The position numbers and the translations under genes are program-made. Positions 39,849-54,601 of a DNA stretch of 64,000 bases are shown piece by piece. The stretch is from Zhengitettix transpicula. Its lineage: Eukaryota; Arthropoda; Insecta; Orthoptera; Tetrigidae. The DNA is taken from positions 17,501 to 81,500 of the forward strand of contig JAYJMR010000033.1 in assembly GCA_037074705.1 (NCBI GenBank), read 5' to 3'. Below the pieces are notes generated by a model. That model made no database searches, was not told the origin of the DNA, and saw only the letters and a program-made list of their open reading frames with translations. Within the stretch, counting starts at the first letter, position 1. The number at the start of each line of letters is the position of its first letter.

Positions 39849-40374
39849 ATTGTTAAATGTTTCTGCGGCAATACGTCGAAACACGCGGTCCCCGCGAAAC
39901 GCCTGAAATCCTGATCGGAAAGTGAGGTCAACCGTCGAATGCTTAAATATCGCGGGAAAGGAAACAATTGGCTTCAAAGATAAAAATATTTGAAATGTAT
40001 CAACAGTTTTATTGTTACAGTACGTCCCCACCTAGCGGCACGTACCTGCACTCGCTGCAGGGTGATACGTAAATGTAAGAGAAAAAAATTAAATTCCTCA
40101 CGTAAACACACGAGTTCCGTCAAATTGAGCAAACAAGAAATGACGTCGTCTAAGAAACGAATAGACAGACAGAGTTCGGTGCGAATTAAGTGGAATTGAT
40201 AACGGTTACAATTTTTCACGTTGACGTTTCCATTGTTACGCGGTCTTTGTAAACAAAGTTAATATTTGTCTTTAAACAGTACGCGCTCACATGTACGCGA
40301 CATTTAAAAATTTTCCCCATTTTTTAAATATATATTTATTTATTTAAATATATATAGAAGTAAAAAAAAATGGT

Positions 40375-40418
<44 letters not shown>

Positions 40419-40601
40419 TCACAGAAGAGTGTATATATATATACATGTAAAGAAACTTTAGTAGAGAAGAAATTAAAATTATAAAATAATTCGATCCGCG
40501 GAATATTAATTTGTAAGTTTTTACTAATGTTCGCTTGCAACAGCTATGCTGCGTGCGTGCGGCGGCGAGGAAGACGTTCGTAGATTACAACGGGCAGTCG
40601 T

Positions 40602-40646
<45 letters not shown>

Positions 40647-40832
40647 TCACAGAAGAGTGTAGTATATATATATACATGTAAAGAAACTTTAGTAGAGAAG
40701 AAATTAAAATTATAAAATAATTCGATCCGCGGAATATTAATTTGTAAGTTTTTACTAATGTTCGCTTGCAACAGCTATGCTGCGTGCGTGCGGCGGCGAG
40801 GAAGACGTTCGTAGATTACAACGGGCAGTCGT

Positions 40833-40874
<42 letters not shown>

Positions 40875-41057
40875 TCACAGAAGAGTGTATATATATATAC
40901 ATGTAAAGAAACTTTAGTAGAGAAGAAATTAAAATTATAAAATAATTCGATCCGCGGAATATTAATTTGTAAGTTTTTACTAATGTTCGCTTGCAACAGC
41001 TATGCTGCGTGCGTGCGGCGGCGAGGAAGACGTTCGTAGATTACAACGGGCAGTCGT

Positions 41058-41096
<39 letters not shown>

Positions 41097-41099
<3 letters not shown>

Positions 41100-41282
41100 T
41101 CACAGAAGAGTGTATATATATATACATGTAAAGAAACTTTAGTAGAGAAGAAATTAAAATTATAAAATAATTCGATCCGCGGAATATTAATTTGTAAGTT
41201 TTTACTAATGTTCGCTTGCAACAGCTATGCTGCGTGCGTGCGGCGGCGAGGAAGACGTTCGTAGATTACAACGGGCAGTCGT

Positions 41283-41321
<39 letters not shown>
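41097..41321. repeat. Representative satellite unit (225 bp)
   Basis: One typical unit: 187 bp of constant sequence from AACTCACAG to GGGCAGTCGTG, then 38 T (41284-41321). In order it holds a TA x6 run within GTATATATATATAC, an AT-rich middle (AATTAAAATTATAAAATAA), the SacII-type palindrome CCGCGG, a GC-rich alternating stretch TGCGTGCGTGCGGCGGCGA, ACGTTCGTAGATTACAACGG, and the T tract. The minus strand reads as a sequence ending in TGTGAGTT plus poly(A). I recognise no known satellite family. The frame starting MQANISK that recurs across the array is just this DNA translated; its lysine run is the T tract and changes length with it. Confidence 0.9.
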
Positions 41322-41324
<3 letters not shown>

Positions 41325-41507
41325 TCACAGAAGAGTGTATATATATATACATGTAAAGAAACTTTAGTAGAGAAGAAATTAAAATTATAAAATAATTCGA
41401 TCCGCGGAATATTAATTTGTAAGTTTTTACTAATGTTCGCTTGCAACAGCTATGCTGCGTGCGTGCGGCGGCGAGGAAGACGTTCGTAGATTACAACGGG
41501 CAGTCGT

Positions 41508-41548
<41 letters not shown>

Positions 41549-41731
41549 TCACAGAAGAGTGTATATATATATACATGTAAAGAAACTTTAGTAGAGAAGA
41601 AATTAAAATTATAAAATAATTCGATCCGCGGAATATTAATTTGTAAGTTTTTACTAATGTTCGCTTGCAACAGCTATGCTGCGTGCGTGCGGCGGCGAGG
41701 AAGACGTTCGTAGATTACAACGGGCAGTCGT

Positions 41732-41773
<42 letters not shown>

Positions 41774-41956
41774 TCACAGAAGAGTGTATATATATATACA
41801 TGTAAAGAAACTTTAGTAGAGAAGAAATTAAAATTATAAAATAATTCGATCCGCGGAATATTAATTTGTAAGTTTTTACTAATGTTCGCTTGCAACAGCT
41901 ATGCTGCGTGCGTGCGGCGGCGAGGAAGACGTTCGTAGATTACAACGGGCAGTCGT

Positions 41957-41998
<42 letters not shown>

Positions 41999-42181
41999 TC
42001 ACAGAAGAGTGTATATATATATACATGTAAAGAAACTTTAGTAGAGAAGAAATTAAAATTATAAAATAATTCGATCCGCGGAATATTAATTTGTAAGTTT
42101 TTACTAATGTTCGCTTGCAACAGCTATGCTGCGTGCGTGCGGCGGCGAGGAAGACGTTCGTAGATTACAACGGGCAGTCGT

Positions 42182-42222
<41 letters not shown>

Positions 42223-42405
42223 TCACAGAAGAGTGTATATATATATACATGTAAAGAAACTTTAGTAGAGAAGAAATTAAAATTATAAAATAATTCGATC
42301 CGCGGAATATTAATTTGTAAGTTTTTACTAATGTTCGCTTGCAACAGCTATGCTGCGTGCGTGCGGCGGCGAGGAAGACGTTCGTAGATTACAACGGGCA
42401 GTCGT

Positions 42406-42447
<42 letters not shown>

Positions 42448-42630
42448 TCACAGAAGAGTGTATATATATATACATGTAAAGAAACTTTAGTAGAGAAGAA
42501 ATTAAAATTATAAAATAATTCGATCCGCGGAATATTAATTTGTAAGTTTTTACTAATGTTCGCTTGCAACAGCTATGCTGCGTGCGTGCGGCGGCGAGGA
42601 AGACGTTCGTAGATTACAACGGGCAGTCGT

Positions 42631-42673
<43 letters not shown>

Positions 42674-42856
42674 TCACAGAAGAGTGTATATATATATACA
42701 TGTAAAGAAACTTTAGTAGAGAAGAAATTAAAATTATAAAATAATTCGATCCGCGGAATATTAATTTGTAAGTTTTTACTAATGTTCGCTTGCAACAGCT
42801 ATGCTGCGTGCGTGCGGCGGCGAGGAAGACGTTCGTAGATTACAACGGGCAGTCGT

Positions 42857-42898
<42 letters not shown>

Positions 42899-43081
42899 TC
42901 ACAGAAGAGTGTATATATATATACATGTAAAGAAACTTTAGTAGAGAAGAAATTAAAATTATAAAATAATTCGATCCGCGGAATATTAATTTGTAAGTTT
43001 TTACTAATGTTCGCTTGCAACAGCTATGCTGCCTGCGTGCGGCGGCGAGGAAGACGTTCGTAGATTACAACGGGCAGTCGT

Positions 43082-43122
<41 letters not shown>

Positions 43123-43305
43123 TCACAGAAGAGTGTATATATATATACATGTAAAGAAACTTTAGTAGAGAAGAAATTAAAATTATAAAATAATTCGATC
43201 CGCGGAATATTAATTTGTAAGTTTTTACTAATGTTCGCTTGCAACAGCTATGCTGCGTGCGTGCGGCGGCGAGGAAGACGTTCGTAGATTACAACGGGCA
43301 GTCGT

Positions 43306-43347
<42 letters not shown>

Positions 43348-43530
43348 TCACAGAAGAGTGTATATATATATACATGTAAAGAAACTTTAGTAGAGAAGAA
43401 ATTAAAATTATAAAATAATTCGATCCGCGGAATATTAATTTGTAAGTTTTTACTAATGTTCGCTTGCAACAGCTATGCTGCGTGCGTGCGGCGGCGAGGA
43501 AGACGTTCGTAGATTACAACGGGCAGTCGT

Positions 43531-43572
<42 letters not shown>

Positions 43573-43755
43573 TCACAGAAGAGTGTATATATATATACAT
43601 GTAAAGAAACTTTAGTAGAGAAGAAATTAAAATTATAAAATAATTCGATCCGCGGAATATTAATTTGTAAGTTTTTACTAATGTTCGCTTGCAACAGCTA
43701 TGCTGCGTGCGTGCGGCGGCGAGGAAGACGTTCGTAGATTACAACGGGCAGTCGT

Positions 43756-43797
<42 letters not shown>

Positions 43798-43980
43798 TCA
43801 CAGAAGAGTGTATATATATATACATGTAAAGAAACTTTAGTAGAGAAGAAATTAAAATTATAAAATAATTCGATCCGCGGAATATTAATTTGTAAGTTTT
43901 TACTAATGTTCGCTTGCAACAGCTATGCTGCGTGCGTGCGGCGGCGAGGAAGACGTTCGTAGATTACAACGGGCAGTCGT

Positions 43981-44022
<42 letters not shown>

Positions 44023-44205
44023 TCACAGAAGAGTGTATATATATATACATGTAAAGAAACTTTAGTAGAGAAGAAATTAAAATTATAAAATAATTCGATC
44101 CGCGGAATATTAATTTGTAAGTTTTTACTAATGTTCGCTTGCAACAGCTATGCTGCGTGCGTGCGGCGGCGAGGAAGACGTTCGTAGATTACAACGGGCA
44201 GTCGT

Positions 44206-44247
<42 letters not shown>

Positions 44248-44430
44248 TCACAGAAGAGTGTATATATATATACATGTAAAGAAACTTTAGTAGAGAAGAA
44301 ATTAAAATTATAAAATAATTCGATCCGCGGAATATTAATTTGTAAGTTTTTACTAATGTTCGCTTGCAACAGCTATGCTGCGTGCGTGCGGCGGCGAGGA
44401 AGACGTTCGTAGATTACAACGGGCAGTCGT

Positions 44431-44472
<42 letters not shown>

Positions 44473-44655
44473 TCACAGAAGAGTGTATATATATATACAT
44501 GTAAAGAAACTTTAGTAGAGAAGAAATTAAAATTATAAAATAATTCGATCCGCGGAATATTAATTTGTAAGTTTTTACTAATGTTCGCTTGCAACAGCTA
44601 TGCTGCGTGCGTGCGGCGGCGAGGAAGACGTTCGTAGATTACAACGGGCAGTCGT

Positions 44656-44697
<42 letters not shown>

Positions 44698-44880
44698 TCA
44701 CAGAAGAGTGTATATATATATACATGTAAAGAAACTTTAGTAGAGAAGAAATTAAAATTATAAAATAATTCGATCCGCGGAATATTAATTTGTAAGTTTT
44801 TACTAATGTTCGCTTGCAACAGCTATGCTGCGTGCGTGCGGCGGCGAGGAAGACGTTCGTAGATTACAACGGGCAGTCGT

Positions 44881-44922
<42 letters not shown>

Positions 44923-45105
44923 TCACAGAAGAGTGTATATATATATACATGTAAAGAAACTTTAGTAGAGAAGAAATTAAAATTATAAAATAATTCGATC
45001 CGCGGAATATTAATTTGTAAGTTTTTACTAATGTTCGCTTGCAACAGCTATGCTGCGTGCGTGCGGCGGCGAGGAAGACGTTCGTAGATTACAACGGGCA
45101 GTCGT

Positions 45106-45148
<43 letters not shown>

Positions 45149-45331
45149 TCACAGAAGAGTGTATATATATATACATGTAAAGAAACTTTAGTAGAGAAGA
45201 AATTAAAATTATAAAATAATTCGATCCGCGGAATATTAATTTGTAAGTTTTTACTAATGTTCGCTTGCAACAGCTATGCTGCGTGCGTGCGGCGGCGAGG
45301 AAGACGTTCGTAGATTACAACGGGCAGTCGT

Positions 45332-45373
<42 letters not shown>

Positions 45374-45556
45374 TCACAGAAGAGTGTATATATATATACA
45401 TGTAAAGAAACTTTAGTAGAGAAGAAATTAAAATTATAAAATAATTCGATCCGCGGAATATTAATTTGTAAGTTTTTACTAATGTTCGCTTGCAACAGCT
45501 ATGCTGCGTGCGTGCGGCGGCGAGGAAGACGTTCGTAGATTACAACGGGCAGTCGT

Positions 45557-45598
<42 letters not shown>

Positions 45599-45781
45599 TC
45601 ACAGAAGAGTGTATATATATATACATGTAAAGAAACTTTAGTAGAGAAGAAATTAAAATTATAAAATAATTCGATCCGCGGAATATTAATTTGTAAGTTT
45701 TTACTAATGTTCGCTTGCAACAGCTATGCTGCGTGCGTGCGGCGGCGAGGAAGACGTTCGTAGATTACAACGGGCAGTCGT

Positions 45782-45823
<42 letters not shown>

Positions 45824-46006
45824 TCACAGAAGAGTGTATATATATATACATGTAAAGAAACTTTAGTAGAGAAGAAATTAAAATTATAAAATAATTCGAT
45901 CCGCGGAATATTAATTTGTAAGTTTTTACTAATGTTCGCTTGCAACAGCTATGCTGCGTGCGTGCGGCGGCGAGGAAGACGTTCGTAGATTACAACGGGC
46001 AGTCGT

Positions 46007-46048
<42 letters not shown>

Positions 46049-46231
46049 TCACAGAAGAGTGTATATATATATACATGTAAAGAAACTTTAGTAGAGAAGA
46101 AATTAAAATTATAAAATAATTCGATCCGCGGAATATTAATTTGTAAGTTTTTACTAATGTTCGCTTGCAACAGCTATGCTGCGTGCGTGCGGCGGCGAGG
46201 AAGACGTTCGTAGATTACAACGGGCAGTCGT

Positions 46232-46273
<42 letters not shown>

Positions 46274-46398
46274 TCACAGAAGAGTGTATATATATATACA
46301 TGTAAAGAAACTTTAGTAGAGAAGAAATTAAAATTATAAAATAATTCGATCCGCGGAATATTAATTTGTAAGTTTTTACTAATGTTCGCTTGCAACAG

Positions 46399-46414
46399 CT
46401 ATGCTGCTATGCTG
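46399..46414. repeat. 8-bp internal duplication in one satellite unit
   Basis: CTATGCTG in tandem (46399-46406 and 46407-46414), single in other units. The same unit also has T instead of A in GAAGTCGTTCG near 46436. Confidence 0.9.
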
Positions 46415-46464
46415 CGTGCGTGCGGCGGCGAGGAAGTCGTTCGTAGATTACAACGGGCAGTCGT

Positions 46465-46505
<41 letters not shown>

Positions 46506-46688
46506 TCACAGAAGAGTGTATATATATATACATGTAAAGAAACTTTAGTAGAGAAGAAATTAAAATTATAAAATAATTCGATCCGCGGAATATTAATTTG
46601 TAAGTTTTTACTAATGTTCGCTTGCAACAGCTATGCTGCGTGCGTGCGGCGGCGAGGAAGACGTTCGTAGATTACAACGGGCAGTCGT

Positions 46689-46730
<42 letters not shown>

Positions 46731-46913
46731 TCACAGAAGAGTGTATATATATATACATGTAAAGAAACTTTAGTAGAGAAGAAATTAAAATTATAAAATA
46801 ATTCGATCCGCGGAATATTAATTTGTAAGTTTTTACTAATGTTCGCTTGCAACAGCTATGCTGCGTGCGTGCGGCGGCGAGGAAGACGTTCGTAGATTAC
46901 AACGGGCAGTCGT

Positions 46914-46956
<43 letters not shown>

Positions 46957-47139
46957 TCACAGAAGAGTGTATATATATATACATGTAAAGAAACTTTAGT
47001 AGAGAAGAAATTAAAATTATAAAATAATTCGATCCGCGGAATATTAATTTGTAAGTTTTTACTAATGTTCGCTTGCAACAGCTATGCTGCGTGCGTGCGG
47101 CGGCGAGGAAGACGTTCGTAGATTACAACGGGCAGTCGT

Positions 47140-47180
<41 letters not shown>

Positions 47181-47359
47181 TCACAGATGTATATATATAT
47201 ACATGTAAAGAAACTTTAGTAGAGAAGAAATTAAAATTATAAAATAATTCGATCCGCGGAATATTAATTTGTAAGTTTTTACTAATGTTCGCTTGCAACA
47301 GCTATGCTGCGTGCGTGCGGCGGCGAGGAAGACGTTCGTAGATTACAACGGGCAGTCGT

Positions 47360-47401
<42 letters not shown>

Positions 47402-47584
47402 TCACAGAAGAGTGTATATATATATACATGTAAAGAAACTTTAGTAGAGAAGAAATTAAAATTATAAAATAATTCGATCCGCGGAATATTAATTTGTAAG
47501 TTTTTACTAATGTTCGCTTGCAACAGCTATGCTGCGTGCGTGCGGCGGCGAGGAAGACGTTCGTAGATTACAACGGGCAGTCGT

Positions 47585-47626
<42 letters not shown>

Positions 47627-47809
47627 TCACAGAAGAGTGTATATATATATACATGTAAAGAAACTTTAGTAGAGAAGAAATTAAAATTATAAAATAATTC
47701 GATCCGCGGAATATTAATTTGTAAGTTTTTACTAATGTTCGCTTGCAACAGCTATGCTGCGTGCGTGCGGCGGCGAGGAAGACGTTCGTAGATTACAACG
47801 GGCAGTCGT

Positions 47810-47851
<42 letters not shown>

Positions 47852-48034
47852 TCACAGAAGAGTGTATATATATATACATGTAAAGAAACTTTAGTAGAGA
47901 AGAAATTAAAATTATAAAATAATTCGATCCGCGGAATATTAATTTGTAAGTTTTTACTAATGTTCGCTTGCAACAGCTATGCTGCGTGCGTGCGGCGGCG
48001 AGGAAGACGTTCGTAGATTACAACGGGCAGTCGT

Positions 48035-48076
<42 letters not shown>

Positions 48077-48259
48077 TCACAGAAGAGTGTATATATATAT
48101 ACATGTAAAGAAACTTTAGTAGAGAAGAAATTAAAATTATAAAATAATTCGATCCGCGGAATATTAATTTGTAAGTTTTTACTAATGTTCGCTTGCAACA
48201 GCTATGCTGCGTGCGTGCGGCGGCGAGGAAGACGTTCGTAGATTACAACGGGCAGTCGT

Positions 48260-48301
<42 letters not shown>

Positions 48302-48484
48302 TCACAGAAGAGTGTATATATATATACATGTAAAGAAACTTTAGTAGAGAAGAAATTAAAATTATAAAATAATTCGATCCGCGGAATATTAATTTGTAAG
48401 TTTTTACTAATGTTCGCTTGCAACAGCTATGCTGCGTGCGTGCGGCGGCGAGGAAGACGTTCGTAGATTACAACGGGCAGTCGT

Positions 48485-48525
<41 letters not shown>

Positions 48526-48708
48526 TCACAGAAGAGTGTATATATATATACATGTAAAGAAACTTTAGTAGAGAAGAAATTAAAATTATAAAATAATTCG
48601 ATCCGCGGAATATTAATTTGTAAGTTTTTACTAATGTTCGCTTGCAACAGCTATGCTGCGTGCGTGCGGCGGCGAGGAAGACGTTCGTAGATTACAACGG
48701 GCAGTCGT

Positions 48709-48749
<41 letters not shown>

Positions 48750-48932
48750 TCACAGAAGAGTGTATATATATATACATGTAAAGAAACTTTAGTAGAGAAG
48801 AAATTAAAATTATAAAATAATTCGATCCGCGGAATATTAATTTGTAAGTTTTTACTAATGTTCGCTTGCAACAGCTATGCTGCGTGCGTGCGGCGGCGAG
48901 GAAGACGTTCGTAGATTACAACGGGCAGTCGT

Positions 48933-48974
<42 letters not shown>

Positions 48975-49157
48975 TCACAGAAGAGTGTATATATATATAC
49001 ATGTAAAGAAACTTTAGTAGAGAAGAAATTAAAATTATAAAATAATTCGATCCGCGGAATATTAATTTGTAAGTTTTTACTAATGTTCGCTTGCAACAGC
49101 TATGCTGCGTGCGTGCGGCGGCGAGGAAGACGTTCGTAGATTACAACGGGCAGTCGT

Positions 49158-49199
<42 letters not shown>

Positions 49200-49382
49200 T
49201 CACAGAAGAGTGTATATATATATACATGTAAAGAAACTTTAGTAGAGAAGAAATTAAAATTATAAAATAATTCGATCCGCGGAATATTAATTTGTAAGTT
49301 TTTACTAATGTTCGCTTGCAACAGCTATGCTGCGTGCGTGCGGCGGCGAGGAAGACGTTCGTAGATTACAACGGGCAGTCGT

Positions 49383-49424
<42 letters not shown>

Positions 49425-49607
49425 TCACAGAAGAGTGTATATATATATACATGTAAAGAAACTTTAGTAGAGAAGAAATTAAAATTATAAAATAATTCGA
49501 TCCGCGGAATATTAATTTGTAAGTTTTTACTAATGTTCGCTTGCAACAGCTATGCTGCGTGCGTGCGGCGGCGAGGAAGACGTTCGTAGATTACAACGGG
49601 CAGTCGT

Positions 49608-49649
<42 letters not shown>

Positions 49650-49832
49650 TCACAGAAGAGTGTATATATATATACATGTAAAGAAACTTTAGTAGAGAAG
49701 AAATTAAAATTATAAAATAATTCGATCCGCGGAATATTAATTTGTAAGTTTTTACTAATGTTCGCTTGCAACAGCTATGCTGCGTGCGTGCGGCGGCGAG
49801 GAAGACGTTCGTAGATTACAACGGGCAGTCGT

Positions 49833-49874
<42 letters not shown>

Positions 49875-50057
49875 TCACAGAAGAGTGTATATATATATAC
49901 ATGTAAAGAAACTTTAGTAGAGAAGAAATTAAAATTATAAAATAATTCGATCCGCGGAATATTAATTTGTAAGTTTTTACTAATGTTCGCTTGCAACAGC
50001 TATGCTGCGTGCGTGCGGCGGCGAGGAAGACGTTCGTAGATTACAACGGGCAGTCGT

Positions 50058-50099
<42 letters not shown>

Positions 50100-50241
50100 T
50101 CACAGAAGAGTGTATATATATATACATGTAAAGAAACTTTAGTAGAGAAGAAATTAAAATTATAAAATAATTCGATCCGCGGAATATTAATTTGTAAGTT
50201 TTTACTAATGTTCGCTTGCAACAGCTATGCTGCGTGCGTGC

Positions 50242-50265
50242 GGCGGCGAGGAAGGCGGCGAGGAA
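50242..50265. repeat. 12-bp internal duplication in one satellite unit
   Basis: GGCGGCGAGGAA occurs twice in a row (50242-50253, 50254-50265). Unique in the window. Confidence 0.9.
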
Positions 50266-50294
50266 GACGTTCGTAGATTACAACGGGCAGTCGT

Positions 50295-50336
<42 letters not shown>

Positions 50337-50519
50337 TCACAGAAGAGTGTATATATATATACATGTAAAGAAACTTTAGTAGAGAAGAAATTAAAATTAT
50401 AAAATAATTCGATCCGCGGAATATTAATTTGTAAGTTTTTACTAATGTTCGCTTGCAACAGCTATGCTGCGTGCGTGCGGCGGCGAGGAAGACGTTCGTA
50501 GATTACAACGGGCAGTCGT

Positions 50520-50558
<39 letters not shown>

Positions 50559-50741
50559 TCACAGAAGAGTGTATATATATATACATGTAAAGAAACTTTA
50601 GTAGAGAAGAAATTAAAATTATAAAATAATTCGATCCGCGGAATATTAATTTGTAAGTTTTTACTAATGTTCGCTTGCAACAGCTATGCTGCGTGCGTGC
50701 GGCGGCGAGGAAGACGTTCGTAGATTACAACGGGCAGTCGT

Positions 50742-50783
<42 letters not shown>

Positions 50784-50966
50784 TCACAGAAGAGTGTATA
50801 TATATATACATGTAAAGAAACTTTAGTAGAGAAGAAATTAAAATTATAAAATAATTCGATCCGCGGAATATTAATTTGTAAGTTTTTACTAATGTTCGCT
50901 TGCAACAGCTATGCTGCGTGCGTGCGGCGGCGAGGAAGACGTTCGTAGATTACAACGGGCAGTCGT

Positions 50967-51008
<42 letters not shown>

Positions 51009-51191
51009 TCACAGAAGAGTGTATATATATATACATGTAAAGAAACTTTAGTAGAGAAGAAATTAAAATTATAAAATAATTCGATCCGCGGAATATTAAT
51101 TTGTAAGTTTTTACTAATGTTCGCTTGCAACAGCTATGCTGCGTGCGTGCGGCGGCGAGGAAGACGTTCGTAGATTACAACGGGCAGTCGT

Positions 51192-51233
<42 letters not shown>

Positions 51234-51416
51234 TCACAGAAGAGTGTATATATATATACATGTAAAGAAACTTTAGTAGAGAAGAAATTAAAATTATAAA
51301 ATAATTCGATCCGCGGAATATTAATTTGTAAGTTTTTACTAATGTTCGCTTGCAACAGCTATGCTGCGTGCGTGCGGCGGCGAGGAAGACGTTCGTAGAT
51401 TACAACGGGCAGTCGT

Positions 51417-51458
<42 letters not shown>

Positions 51459-51641
51459 TCACAGAAGAGTGTATATATATATACATGTAAAGAAACTTTA
51501 GTAGAGAAGAAATTAAAATTATAAAATAATTCGATCCGCGGAATATTAATTTGTAAGTTTTTACTAATGTTCGCTTGCAACAGCTATGCTGCGTGCGTGC
51601 GGCGGCGAGGAAGACGTTCGTAGATTACAACGGGCAGTCGT

Positions 51642-51683
<42 letters not shown>

Positions 51684-51866
51684 TCACAGAAGAGTGTATA
51701 TATATATACATGTAAAGAAACTTTAGTAGAGAAGAAATTAAAATTATAAAATAATTCGATCCGCGGAATATTAATTTGTAAGTTTTTACTAATGTTCGCT
51801 TGCAACAGCTATGCTGCGTGCGTGCGGCGGCGAGGAAGACGTTCGTAGATTACAACGGGCAGTCGT

Positions 51867-51908
<42 letters not shown>

Positions 51909-52091
51909 TCACAGAAGAGTGTATATATATATACATGTAAAGAAACTTTAGTAGAGAAGAAATTAAAATTATAAAATAATTCGATCCGCGGAATATTAAT
52001 TTGTAAGTTTTTACTAATGTTCGCTTGCAACAGCTATGCTGCGTGCGTGCGGCGGCGAGGAAGACGTTCGTAGATTACAACGGGCAGTCGT

Positions 52092-52133
<42 letters not shown>

Positions 52134-52316
52134 TCACAGAAGAGTGTATATATATATACATGTAAAGAAACTTTAGTAGAGAAGAAATTAAAATTATAAA
52201 ATAATTCGATCCGCGGAATATTAATTTGTAAGTTTTTACTAATGTTCGCTTGCAACAGCTATGCTGCGTGCGTGCGGCGGCGAGGAAGACGTTCGTAGAT
52301 TACAACGGGCAGTCGT

Positions 52317-52358
<42 letters not shown>

Positions 52359-52541
52359 TCACAGAAGAGTGTATATATATATACATGTAAAGAAACTTTA
52401 GTAGAGAAGAAATTAAAATTATAAAATAATTCGATCCGCGGAATATTAATTTGTAAGTTTTTACTAATGTTCGCTTGCAACAGCTATGCTGCGTGCGTGC
52501 GGCGGCGAGGAAGACGTTCGTAGATTACAACGGGCAGTCGT

Positions 52542-52583
<42 letters not shown>

Positions 52584-52766
52584 TCACAGAAGAGTGTATA
52601 TATATATACATGTAAAGAAACTTTAGTAGAGAAGAAATTAAAATTATAAAATAATTCGATCCGCGGAATATTAATTTGTAAGTTTTTACTAATGTTCGCT
52701 TGCAACAGCTATGCTGCGTGCGTGCGGCGGCGAGGAAGACGTTCGTAGATTACAACGGGCAGTCGT

Positions 52767-52805
<39 letters not shown>

Positions 52806-52988
52806 TCACAGAAGAGTGTATATATATATACATGTAAAGAAACTTTAGTAGAGAAGAAATTAAAATTATAAAATAATTCGATCCGCGGAATATTAATTTG
52901 TAAGTTTTTACTAATGTTCGCTTGCAACAGCTATGCTGCGTGCGTGCGGCGGCGAGGAAGACGTTCGTAGATTACAACGGGCAGTCGT

Positions 52989-53029
<41 letters not shown>

Positions 53030-53212
53030 TCACAGAAGAGTGTATATATATATACATGTAAAGAAACTTTAGTAGAGAAGAAATTAAAATTATAAAATAA
53101 TTCGATCCGCGGAATATTAATTTGTAAGTTTTTACTAATGTTCGCTTGCAACAGCTATGCTGCGTGCGTGCGGCGGCGAGGAAGACGTTCGTAGATTACA
53201 ACGGGCAGTCGT

Positions 53213-53254
<42 letters not shown>

Positions 53255-53437
53255 TCACAGAAGAGTGTATATATATATACATGTAAAGAAACTTTAGTAG
53301 AGAAGAAATTAAAATTATAAAATAATTCGATCCGCGGAATATTAATTTGTAAGTTTTTACTAATGTTCGCTTGCAACAGCTATGCTGCGTGCGTGCGGCG
53401 GCGAGGAAGACGTTCGTAGATTACAACGGGCAGTCGT

Positions 53438-53478
<41 letters not shown>

Positions 53479-53661
53479 TCACAGAAGAGTGTATATATAT
53501 ATACATGTAAAGAAACTTTAGTAGAGAAGAAATTAAAATTATAAAATAATTCGATCCGCGGAATATTAATTTGTAAGTTTTTACTAATGTTCGCTTGCAA
53601 CAGCTATGCTGCGTGCGTGCGGCGGCGAGGAAGACGTTCGTAGATTACAACGGGCAGTCGT

Positions 53662-53703
<42 letters not shown>

Positions 53704-53886
53704 TCACAGAAGAGTGTATATATATATACATGTAAAGAAACTTTAGTAGAGAAGAAATTAAAATTATAAAATAATTCGATCCGCGGAATATTAATTTGTA
53801 AGTTTTTACTAATGTTCGCTTGCAACAGCTATGCTGCGTGCGTGCGGCGGCGAGGAAGACGTTCGTAGATTACAACGGGCAGTCGT

Positions 53887-53928
<42 letters not shown>

Positions 53929-54111
53929 TCACAGAAGAGTGTATATATATATACATGTAAAGAAACTTTAGTAGAGAAGAAATTAAAATTATAAAATAAT
54001 TCGATCCGCGGAATATTAATTTGTAAGTTTTTACTAATGTTCGCTTGCAACAGCTATGCTGCGTGCGTGCGGCGGCGAGGAAGACGTTCGTAGATTACAA
54101 CGGGCAGTCGT

Positions 54112-54153
<42 letters not shown>

Positions 54154-54336
54154 TCACAGAAGAGTGTATATATATATACATGTAAAGAAACTTTAGTAGA
54201 GAAGAAATTAAAATTATAAAATAATTCGATCCGCGGAATATTAATTTGTAAGTTTTTACTAATGTTCGCTTGCAACAGCTATGCTGCGTGCGTGCGGCGG
54301 CGAGGAAGACGTTCGTAGATTACAACGGGCAGTCGT

Positions 54337-54376
<40 letters not shown>

Positions 54377-54559
54377 TCACAGAAGAGTGTATATATATAT
54401 ACATGTAAAGAAACTTTAGTAGAGAAGAAATTAAAATTATAAAATAATTCGATCCGCGGAATATTAATTTGTAAGTTTTTACTAATGTTCGCTTGCAACA
54501 GCTATGCTGCGTGCGTGCGGCGGCGAGGAAGACGTTCGTAGATTACAACGGGCAGTCGT

Positions 54560-54601
<42 letters not shown>

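Larger units (their letters stand above)
38739..40377 (-). repeat. U2 snRNA block 3 (1639 bp, with duplicated U2)
   Basis: Third U2 block, with the same satellite junctions as the others (TTTT left, ATGGTGGA then 38 T right). It is 264 bp longer because a 211-bp segment with the whole U2 RNA is present twice, with a 53-bp spacer between. Outside the duplication it differs from blocks 1 and 2 by three substitutions I can see: G at 40042, C at 40134, A at 40169. The left flank 38739-39311 and upstream flank 39849-40377 hold no gene I can support. A slightly longer minus frame at 39974-40219 exists only because of these substitutions. Confidence 0.93.

Noticed and set aside
41097..41321. Satellite unit as a Pol III SINE (poly(A) end; GGATCGAATTA like a B box on the minus strand)
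   Set aside because: The B-box-like match is only 8 of 11, there is no convincing A box, and the units are in perfect tandem without target-site duplications.
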